Source: Candidatus Altarchaeota archaeon (lineage in GTDB: Archaea > Altiarchaeota > Altiarchaeia > IMC4 > SCGC-AAA252-I15). From it: a stretch of 6,586 bases of DNA. The notes beneath the pieces are model-generated. The model searched no databases. It had not been told where the DNA came from and saw only the letters and a list, made by a program, of their open reading frames with translations. Both the position numbers and the translations under genes were made by a program. This document shows positions 1 to 4,392 of this stretch, one piece after another. The DNA lies in contig JAHIYG010000262.1 of assembly GCA_018815265.1 (NCBI GenBank), positions 1-6,586 of the forward strand, written 5' to 3'. Numbering within the stretch: the stretch's first letter is position 1; the number at the start of each line of letters is the position of its first letter.

Positions 1-656
1 AGTTTAGTCAGTTCACCATTTATTATCGGTGGAAAAGACAATACCTCTCCTATGGAATCCAAGAACACAGGATATTTATCCTTGCCTTCTAGGAGGTTTG
101 CGAACTCCAGACCTTTTGGGTGTTTTCTCAAAATTTGTGATAAATCCATTTTTTTGCCCATATCCAGGGGAACAAATGATATGTCCTTTGGTTTGACTGC
201 CTTGTAAGTGAATGGTGGACTGACTTTGTCCAAGTCATGCACTCCTATCGCCACCTTAGCCCTGTTTCTGCCATGGGTAAGATGTAGTTTTTCCTGCATA
301 TCCATAACAGATTTTACTGTGTTATTATCCAATACTACCTCCTCAGCCAATGCAGCAGTGACTGCTGGCCTAATATCTTTCACACTGTCTTCAACAACTA
401 ATTTCACATCAGAGTCTGCGACGGCATAGTTTACCAATCCCATGTTCACACCTAGAAAACCCTTCAAAGACCTTGCGAAACCCTCTATTGACAGCATGTC
501 AGGCCGGTTTGGAAAGATTTCAACAGACACTTTTACATCATCTATGCTCTCCAAGTCAACCCCCATCATGGGGATTTTCTCCCGTAATTCATCAATGCCG
601 GCCTTCCAGTCTAACAGGCCCATCAAATCGCATGTACTATACTCTACTGAAGGCAT
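1..656 (-). CDS. pheT: Phenylalanyl-tRNA synthetase beta subunit, N-terminal part (partial)
   Basis: This gene encodes the beta chain of the cytoplasmic alpha2-beta2 enzyme that charges tRNA-Phe with phenylalanine. The minus strand is open from an ATG at 656 to the window edge, giving the first 218 codons of a protein that is usually about 550 residues in archaea. The start MPSVEYS matches the usual archaeal N-terminus, with no added N-terminal EMAP-type tRNA-binding domain, so this is the archaeal/eukaryotic type. Family motifs seen in order are FPNRPD (48-53), followed by SIEGFARSLKGFLG, then QEKLH (121-125), GVHDLD (138-143), HPKGLEFANLLEGKDKYP (179-196) and FPPIING (208-214). These cover the N-terminal domain and the beginning of the B3/B4 editing region. 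The catalytic-like C-terminal domain lies outside the window. There is no clear Shine-Dalgarno sequence before the ATG. The gene is divergent from trkA, 40 bp away. Family assignment is firm; only the 3' extent is unknown. Confidence 0.94.
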   Translation of the reverse strand, partial: MPSVEYSTCDLMGLLDWKAGIDELREKIPMMGVDLESIDDVKVSVEIFPNRPDMLSIEGFARSLKGFLGVNMGLVNYAVADSDVKLVVEDSVKDIRPAVTAALAEEVVLDNNTVKSVMDMQEKLHLTHGRNRAKVAIGVHDLDKVSPPFTYKAVKPKDISFVPLDMGKKMDLSQILRKHPKGLEFANLLEGKDKYPVFLDSIGEVLSFPPIINGELTK

Positions 657-699
657 TTTTTATATCCAAAGCTAATTATTGAATAAGTGGTATAAAATG
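657..699. promoter_or_regulatory. Compact divergent promoter region between pheT and trkA
   Basis: Only 40 bp separate the two divergent start codons. On the plus strand TTTTTATAT (657-665) resembles an archaeal TATA box. Initiation about 26 bases downstream would fall near 688, giving trkA a leader of under 10 bases. On the minus strand TTTTATACC (697 down to 689) is TATA-like; initiation near 668 would give pheT a leader of about a dozen bases. Each TATA-like element touches or overlaps the start codon of the opposite gene, so the two promoters would be crossed. Neither gene has a convincing Shine-Dalgarno sequence, which fits very short leaders. This is inferred from sequence pattern and spacing only. 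Confidence 0.42.
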
Positions 700-1089
700 T
701 ACATTATTGTTGTTGGTGGCGGGACTATGGGGCGGCATATTGCCGCAGCTCTTCCAGAGCATGAAGTGACTGTAATCGAGTTAAATCCTGATAAGGCAAA
801 AAGGATTGCCGACGAAATGGATGTGAAGGTCGTCGTCGGGAATGCATCGCGGCTTTACATCATGAAAAAGGCAGAGTTCGAACGAGCCGATGCAGTTGTG
901 GCTGTGACAAACAACGATGAAGTCAACATGTTCATAAGCCTTTATGCAATCAAGAAGGGTAAGAAGGCTGTTGCGAGAGTTCACGAGTCTGAATTCATTG
1001 AAGTCTTCAATGATTTGGGGATTGAAAACATAATCTCCCCCGAACAGAGGGCTGCAATGGACATATCCAAAAAACTTGTTTGGACATAG
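697..1089 (+). CDS. trkA: Potassium uptake regulatory protein TrkA, single RCK_N (NAD-binding) domain
   Basis: This is a cytosolic nucleotide-binding gating subunit of a Trk/Ktr potassium uptake system; such proteins bind NAD(H) or ATP/ADP and gate a membrane subunit. The 130 residues form one Rossmann domain. It has strand IIVV, then the glycine loop GGGTMG (7-12), an acidic residue ending the second strand (VIELN, E28) that would contact the adenosine ribose, then VVVGNAS (45-51), ADAVVAVTNNDEVN (64-77) and the terminal GIENIISPEQRAA. There is no TrkA_C (RCK_C) domain; full-length TrkA is usually over 200 residues. I chose ATG 697 because it places the family's IIVVGGG strand at the N-terminus. 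An in-frame TTG at 679 would add six residues with no family counterpart. Its TAG stop directly touches the trkH ATG (TAGATG), so the two are very probably co-transcribed and translationally coupled. Confidence 0.9.
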   Translation: MYIIVVGGGTMGRHIAAALPEHEVTVIELNPDKAKRIADEMDVKVVVGNASRLYIMKKAEFERADAVVAVTNNDEVNMFISLYAIKKGKKAVARVHESEFIEVFNDLGIENIISPEQRAAMDISKKLVWT

Positions 1090-2577
1090 ATGAAAAGCAG
1101 TTTCTTCACCATCAGCATAAATGACCTGAAGGTGTCTCTGAGGGATTTGGCAGGCATACTCCAGATTCTTGCATTTGTCATGCTGATGCCTCTTTTCACT
1201 ACTTTTTTCTATTCTCAAACACACACTTTTGAGGTGAGGCTTCTTGAGCTTCTGAGTTTCATCATACCCTCTCTTCTGTTGTATCTGATGTATCTGCTAT
1301 TCAAGAGGATTAGCATCACTGAGACTTCAAAGACCAAACATATCATGGTGACGTTCGCACTTACATGGCTTGTAATTGCATTCGTTGGGGCTATACCATT
1401 CGCTGTCAGAGGTGTATTCAGCAACCCACTCAACTGTTTTTTCGAATCTATGAGTGGGTGGACAACCACTGGTTTTTCAATGATTGAGGACATTGACGGT
1501 ACTGCAAAAGACATACTGTTTTATCGCTCCCTAATGCAGGGCGTTGGTGGATTAGGTGTCATATCCCTTGGTTTGATGGTTTTGCTGCAGGGGGGAAGCA
1601 TAGGTGTCGGATATTCGGATGTTGGGGTGCAGAGGATCAAACCAGGAATCAAGCAGACCATAACTGAGGCATGGAAGATATATGGGCTCTACATATTGGC
1701 TGGGGCGGTTTTCTTGAATATTGCGGGAATGGGCGGTTTTGACGCCATAAATTTTTCGATGACTGCAGTGGCGACTGGGGGGTTCACTACGCATTCTAAT
1801 GCTGGTTTCACCGGCAACTTCTGGATTGAGGCAGTCCTAATGACACTGATGTTTTTGGGAATGACTAGCTTCATAATACACTATCGTATTTTTTCAGGGG
1901 ACAAGAGAGTGTTTAATGTGACTGAGTTCAGATATGCATTGCTTTTGATTGTGGCGTCAGTATTGATTATTAGCCTGGCTCTCATGGGAAGGGACGTACC
2001 TGGGGTGGACACTTCATCATCTTTTGATGTTTTAAGAAAGACGTCATTTTTTGTGATATCTGGCATGAGCACATGTGGTTTCAACACAGTTGACTATAGT
2101 GTATGGCCTGACTTTGCAAAGACCTTCATGGTGGCTCTAATGTATATCGGGGGTATGTCATCATCTACTGCAGGAGGTATTAGGGTAGTCCGGTTTGTGA
2201 TAATACTCAAGGCCATACACTACAGCCTAAAAAAACTAGTGCTACCAAAGAGTTCTGTTGTTGTTGTGAAACTCGATGGTAGAACCCTTCAGGAGGACAT
2301 AATGACTGTCGTCGGCTACAGTGCAGTATACCTCTTTGTGGCAATCTCCCTTTCACTGGTGCTGATGCTTTTGGGATACAATGCAATAGATAGTATACTC
2401 ACAATCATGTCCTCTATGGGTAACGACGGATTAGGAGTCATCTCAGGAGTCAGCTGGTACAATATGCATCCTGTCGGGAAGACCACCATAATAACCGCAA
2501 TGTGGTTTGGAAGAATTGAAATTTATGCCGGTCTTTTAATACTCAGGAGCATGCTGGATAAGGCTAAACTCATCTGA
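1090..2577 (+). CDS. trkH: Trk potassium uptake system membrane subunit TrkH
   Basis: This is the ion-conducting membrane subunit of the Trk/Ktr system, which lets K+ enter through a pore built from four M1-P-M2 units. Its 495 residues are close to the usual length of about 480-500. All four pore loops are visible with their filter glycines: SGWTTTGFSM (122-131), AVATGGFTTHSNAG (226-239), GMSTCGFNT (325-333) and SSMGNDGLG (441-449). The intramembrane gating loop is seen as GGMSSSTAGGIRVVRF (354-369), and the conserved end FGRIEI at 473-478. Hydrophobic helices fill the spaces between. The first residues after the N-terminal polar stretch form a TrkH-type helix (AGILQILAFVMLMPLF). The gene starts immediately after the trkA stop without its own clear ribosome binding site, so it depends on coupling. 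No motif appears broken. I see no strong terminator after the TGA. Confidence 0.96.
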   Translation: MKSSFFTISINDLKVSLRDLAGILQILAFVMLMPLFTTFFYSQTHTFEVRLLELLSFIIPSLLLYLMYLLFKRISITETSKTKHIMVTFALTWLVIAFVGAIPFAVRGVFSNPLNCFFESMSGWTTTGFSMIEDIDGTAKDILFYRSLMQGVGGLGVISLGLMVLLQGGSIGVGYSDVGVQRIKPGIKQTITEAWKIYGLYILAGAVFLNIAGMGGFDAINFSMTAVATGGFTTHSNAGFTGNFWIEAVLMTLMFLGMTSFIIHYRIFSGDKRVFNVTEFRYALLLIVASVLIISLALMGRDVPGVDTSSSFDVLRKTSFFVISGMSTCGFNTVDYSVWPDFAKTFMVALMYIGGMSSSTAGGIRVVRFVIILKAIHYSLKKLVLPKSSVVVVKLDGRTLQEDIMTVVGYSAVYLFVAISLSLVLMLLGYNAIDSILTIMSSMGNDGLGVISGVSWYNMHPVGKTTIITAMWFGRIEIYAGLLILRSMLDKAKLI

Positions 2578-2623
2578 ATCACTCAGACAGAAAACATCTG
2601 TGTGCAGTAGGATTGTGATTAGT

Positions 2624-2743
2624 ATGTTCCAAACCCTTGATAGTTGTTTCTGTTGTGCAGCTAATTATGACTGCGCTAACACTATTTTGGCACTGTATTA
2701 TACCTTATTTCTTTTTATGGGATATCTAATTGTCAGCTGGTAA
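2624..2743 (+). CDS. Possible 39-residue cysteine-rich membrane peptide (very uncertain)
   Basis: This is a short ORF in the spacer after trkH, from ATG 2624 to TAA 2741-2743. The peptide begins MFQTLDSCFCCAANYDCAN and ends with a hydrophobic stretch (ILALYYTLFLFMGYLIVSW) long enough to cross the membrane once. It has four cysteines, as C-x-C-C plus one six residues on. A GTGAT motif at 2614-2618, five bases before the ATG, is a partial Shine-Dalgarno match. Against it, T-rich spacer DNA often yields hydrophobic chance ORFs, and a TATA-like element for the next gene lies inside it. I do not recognise a family and would not rely on this call without conservation data. Confidence 0.18.
   Translation: MFQTLDSCFCCAANYDCANTILALYYTLFLFMGYLIVSW
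2712..2720 (+). promoter_or_regulatory. TATA-like element upstream of the small-protein pair
   Basis: TTTTTATGG lies about 55 bases before the ATG at 2773. Initiation about 26 bases downstream, near 2742, would give a leader of about 30 bases containing the Shine-Dalgarno motif at 2760-2766. The predicted archaellin promoter has a similar geometry. A second candidate, TATTATACC, lies just upstream around 2696-2704. The match is weak and position-based. Confidence 0.3.
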
Positions 2744-2759
2744 GAAGACATAGTATGTT

Positions 2760-2766
2760 GGAGGTG
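2760..2766 (+). promoter_or_regulatory. Shine-Dalgarno sequence for the 45-residue membrane protein
   Basis: GGAGGTG is a near-perfect match to the archaeal 16S 3' end, six bases before ATG 2773. It decides between two overlapping starts: an out-of-frame ATG at 2768 sits only one base after it, which is too close. It is one of only two strong Shine-Dalgarno motifs I see in this window; the other precedes the archaellin gene. Confidence 0.65.
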
Positions 2767-2772
2767 TATGCC

Positions 2773-2910
2773 ATGTATGAAACAAATGTGGTCCGGCCGG
2801 TGGCGGACATTGCGTTTGAAGCGGATGAACGTGTTGCAACACAGGTTTTCCAGGTGCTTTTCTACCTTGGACTGCTGGTTGCTGTTGCAATTGTAAGGGA
2901 AGTGATTTAA
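2773..2910 (+). CDS. Small single-span membrane protein, function unknown (45 aa)
   Basis: I do not recognise a family. The 45-residue product starts MYETNVVRPVADIAFEADER and continues into one hydrophobic helix (about residues 24-41, QVFQVLFYLGLLVAVAIV), ending REVI. The first 20 residues are acidic (five acidic against two basic), while R42 follows the helix, so an N-outside, C-inside orientation is weakly favoured. Support for a real gene comes from the strong Shine-Dalgarno sequence six bases upstream, the clean amphipathic-then-transmembrane layout, and the next ORF starting on the base after its TAA. It lies between the trkA-trkH pair and the archaellin gene, all on the same strand. It could be a small accessory subunit of either a membrane complex or the cell envelope, but nothing in the sequence decides this. 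Confidence 0.6.
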   Translation: MYETNVVRPVADIAFEADERVATQVFQVLFYLGLLVAVAIVREVI

Positions 2911-3102
2911 GTGGAGGACGGTATTAGGCGCCAAATTGTTGAATGTGATCGTCAGTACATGAAACTCCACAAAGACAATGAGGCAGTGCCGGAATGTAGC
3001 ATCTGCAAAAGCATCATGAAGCTGGGATTTGACATTAATTCATCGAATCTGCCAGTTTTATGTATCAGGTACTGCGGTAGATGGGGTCTTATACCTCATT
3101 AG
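2911..3102 (+). CDS. Small cysteine-rich soluble protein, possible zinc-binding (63 aa)
   Basis: I do not recognise a family. The product has 63 residues, starting at a GTG that directly follows the TAA of the preceding small membrane protein. It lacks a membrane segment. Residues 1-28 are charged and probably helical (GIRRQIVECDRQYMKLHKD). A CxxC pair (C29, C32, in ECSICKS) is followed 18 residues later by a CxxxC pair (C51, C55, in LCIRYCGRWG). Two such pairs suggest a small zinc-ribbon-like fold, although the second pair has an atypical spacing; C12 is an additional cysteine. The abutting stop/start implies coupling to the membrane protein, so the two may work together. A shorter product from ATG 2959 is possible and would keep both cysteine pairs. 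Confidence 0.55.
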   Translation: MEDGIRRQIVECDRQYMKLHKDNEAVPECSICKSIMKLGFDINSSNLPVLCIRYCGRWGLIPH

Positions 3103-3147
3103 GTTACATAGAACCTGCTACATTCTGGTCAAAAACATAGACTAAGG

Positions 3148-3156
3148 TATTTTTAA
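3148..3156 (+). promoter_or_regulatory. Probable TATA box of the archaellin gene
   Basis: TATTTTTAA sits inside GGTATTTTTAACC, in the 105-bp spacer before the archaellin gene. Initiation about 26 bases downstream, near 3178, would leave a leader of about 30 bases that includes the ribosome binding site at 3192-3196. The flanking GGT and ACC make it slightly palindromic. A very similar TATTTTTTA lies upstream of the second archaellin-family gene. Confidence 0.45.
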
Positions 3157-3191
3157 CCGATTAAGACCATTTCTAAACAATATTCTCTTTC

Positions 3192-3196
3192 GGAGG
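3192..3196 (+). promoter_or_regulatory. Ribosome binding site of the archaellin gene
   Basis: GGAGG, continuing GGAGGATTTGTG, lies 11 bases before the ATG at 3208. The gap is a little long, but no other in-frame start exists: the upstream frame carries a TGA at 3202-3204. The nearby GTG at 3201 is out of frame and closes after five codons. Confidence 0.6.
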
Positions 3197-3207
3197 ATTT
3201 GTGAAAA

Positions 3208-3822
3208 ATGAAAAGTAAAGGTATGATGGGTATTGGAACTTTGATAATTTTTATTGCGGTGATTCTTGTTGCCGCAGTTGCAGCAGCAGTTCTTGTGTCT
3301 ACGTCAGGTAGCCTACAGCAGAGGGGCCTCTCAACTGGTGCACAAGCAGAAGCAAGTGTCTCAACCGGTGCGGAAATAGTTTCTGTCATGGCAGCAAACG
3401 GTGACTCAGGACACGACATAGAGCGTTTTGAACTCTTAATGAGGCTACAATCTGGGAGCGAAGCCATGAACTTCAACAACACAGTGATACTTTTTGACAC
3501 TGCATCAACCTCTCAGAACCTAGTCTACAACGGCACACTGTCGACTGACAGGGAGCAGGATACCAGCGTTACGACAGGAGACTACAGAGTCTACTATGTG
3601 AAGCAGGGACCAGACTATGAGTCAGGATACCTCTCTAGGGGAGATGTTGTAAAGGCCAAGTTCCGCTGCTCAGATTGTTCATCTACGACAGCAGACACAG
3701 GAGGAGTCGGAGAGAACAAGAGAGTCAGGATAAAGGTTGTGCCCCGTGTGGGGCAGGCTGCCCTTGTGGAGTTCACCACACCAGATGTGATAACTGACCA
3801 AAGGGTTCCACTCTGGCCTTAG
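3208..3822 (+). CDS. arlB: Archaellin (archaeal flagellin, archaellum filament subunit)
   Basis: This is the structural subunit of the archaellum, exported with a class III leader cleaved by the prepilin peptidase ArlK/PibD and assembled through its hydrophobic N-terminal helix. The start MKSKG-MMGIGTLIIFIA, then VILVAAVAAAVLVSTSG, is the archaellin hallmark. Cleavage is expected after G5, giving a five-residue leader, much shorter than the roughly 12 residues of methanococcal pre-archaellins. Residues 9-31 form the assembly helix, and the rest is the beta-rich outer domain. Visible sequons for N-glycosylation are NNT at 90 and NGT at 108. C154 and C157 form a CxxC pair in the outer domain, potentially a disulfide. 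The protein ends VPLWP. At 204 residues it is of normal size. It has its own TATA-like element and a good ribosome binding site, and is followed by an inverted repeat. No arlC-J genes are within the window. Confidence 0.94.
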   Translation: MKSKGMMGIGTLIIFIAVILVAAVAAAVLVSTSGSLQQRGLSTGAQAEASVSTGAEIVSVMAANGDSGHDIERFELLMRLQSGSEAMNFNNTVILFDTASTSQNLVYNGTLSTDREQDTSVTTGDYRVYYVKQGPDYESGYLSRGDVVKAKFRCSDCSSTTADTGGVGENKRVRIKVVPRVGQAALVEFTTPDVITDQRVPLWP

Positions 3823-3830
3823 GCGAAATA

Positions 3831-3870
3831 ATGTGGCCTATTTTTTAGGCCACATACCATACTTTTTTTT
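3831..3870 (+). terminator. Stem-loop plus T8 tract after the archaellin gene
   Basis: ATGTGGCCTA (3831-3840) and TAGGCCACAT (3846-3855) form a perfect 10-bp stem with a TTTTT loop. After seven bases follows TTTTTTTT (3863-3870), which ends exactly at the next gene's ATG. The hairpin begins nine bases after the archaellin stop. T-tracts alone terminate archaeal transcription, and the hairpin could stabilise the 3' end of the archaellin mRNA, so most transcripts probably end here and the next gene would need read-through or its own promoter. The right arm could also pair with TGGCCT at 3814-3819, spanning the end of the archaellin coding sequence, which would form an alternative structure. Confidence 0.62.
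3839..3847 (+). promoter_or_regulatory. Candidate TATA box for leaderless transcription of the second archaellin-family gene
   Basis: TATTTTTTA lies in the loop and stem edge of the inverted repeat, with its centre 28 bases before ATG 3871. That is the spacing expected if transcription starts at or within a base or two of the start codon. The downstream gene has no Shine-Dalgarno sequence (T8 occupies that position), which fits a leaderless mRNA. The element closely resembles TATTTTTAA before the archaellin gene. The symmetric GTGGCC/GGCCAC arms around it could be a regulator's binding site. Alternatively it is only the loop of a terminator hairpin. Confidence 0.38.
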
Positions 3871-4392
3871 ATGACTTCTCAGAAAACTAAACTTAACTCT
3901 GGGCTTATTGTGTTTTCTGTTGTGCTTTGCATTACTTTGTTTTCTATGGTTTCTCAGGTCTTCACTCCACGGCCCTCTAAGCAGGAGGCTGCATCATTGG
4001 CGCCTCAGCTTGAAGTTTACTCTGTCATAAAGCCAATGTCTGCAGAAAATACCGTGGATGATATTGAGTCGATAATTATTGTCGGCGGAGGGAACATAAC
4101 CAATACGACCTCATTGAACCTCACTGGACTGAGGGTTAATGTGTCTGTTGACGGGTTGGAGAAGGAAATACCTGATTCAGGAATTGAAATGCTGTATCTG
4201 AGGCGCAGCCCATACGGTGCAGATGGACTTCTTACATCTGGGGATGTGTTGTCTGCGGCATTCAAGATCCCGAAATCCCTGGTTGGCGGGGAAAAGGTCC
4301 TTTTGAAGTTTGCCTTGAATAATAAGACGACGGTGGTGTCTTTTAATGTGCCTGAAAAGATACCTTCTGCAAAAACACTTTTGTGGCCTTAG
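3871..4392 (+). CDS. Archaellin-like paralogue with degenerate leader and many glycosylation sequons
   Basis: This 173-residue protein shares its layout with the archaellin just upstream. It has a hydrophobic N-terminal helix (SGLIVFSVVLCITLFSMVSQVF, 10-31), then LEVYSVI matching AEIVSVM, a block from Y109 to F131 (LLTSGDVLSAAF) matching LSRGDVVKAKF, and the same LWP C-terminus. When the SGLIVF start of the helix is aligned with GTLIIF of the archaellin, the cleavage glycine falls on K5 and the GIGTL signature is missing, so processing by the prepilin peptidase is doubtful. Five N-glycosylation sequons are visible: N75, N78, N83, N90 and N151. Possible roles are a minor or capping filament protein, a membrane-anchored partner comparable to ArlF/ArlG, or a decaying duplicate, though the reading frame is intact. 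It has no Shine-Dalgarno sequence. Its 3' end overlaps nreA by 4 bp. Confidence 0.82.
   Translation: MTSQKTKLNSGLIVFSVVLCITLFSMVSQVFTPRPSKQEAASLAPQLEVYSVIKPMSAENTVDDIESIIIVGGGNITNTTSLNLTGLRVNVSVDGLEKEIPDSGIEMLYLRRSPYGADGLLTSGDVLSAAFKIPKSLVGGEKVLLKFALNNKTTVVSFNVPEKIPSAKTLLWP

Noticed and set aside
208..675. Plus-strand ORFs opposite pheT
   Set aside because: The minus strand encodes a clear PheT N-terminus throughout this stretch, so these are shadows.
679..696. Upstream TTG start for trkA
   Set aside because: It would add MNKWYK before the conserved first strand, with no family counterpart; ATG 697 fits better.
781..1224. 147-codon minus-strand ORF across trkA and trkH
   Set aside because: It is antisense to two clearly recognised genes, its protein has no recognisable motif, and it crosses their junction.
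2587..2601. Small hairpin ACAGA-AAACA-TCTGT just after trkH
   Set aside because: A 5-bp stem with no following T-tract is too weak to call a terminator.
670..2668. Repeated AGCTAATTAT at 670-679 and 2659-2668
   Set aside because: A single 10-base repeat is expected by chance in a window of this size, and the positions relative to genes differ.
2768..2896. Alternative 42-codon ORF overlapping the 45-residue membrane protein in another frame
   Set aside because: Its ATG is one base after the Shine-Dalgarno sequence, and the product is a basic tryptophan/arginine-rich string typical of an out-of-frame reading.
2698..2970. 90-codon minus-strand ORF opposite the small-protein pair
   Set aside because: It has no motif and no start signal, and it opposes the frame that has a good Shine-Dalgarno sequence.
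3101..3116. Small inverted repeat AGGTT/AACCT overlapping the stop of the 63-residue protein
   Set aside because: A five-base match with a six-base gap is expected by chance, and no T-tract follows.
3153..3500. 115-codon minus-strand ORF under the archaellin gene
   Set aside because: It mirrors the archaellin reading frame and promoter region, and its product is low-complexity with no start signal.
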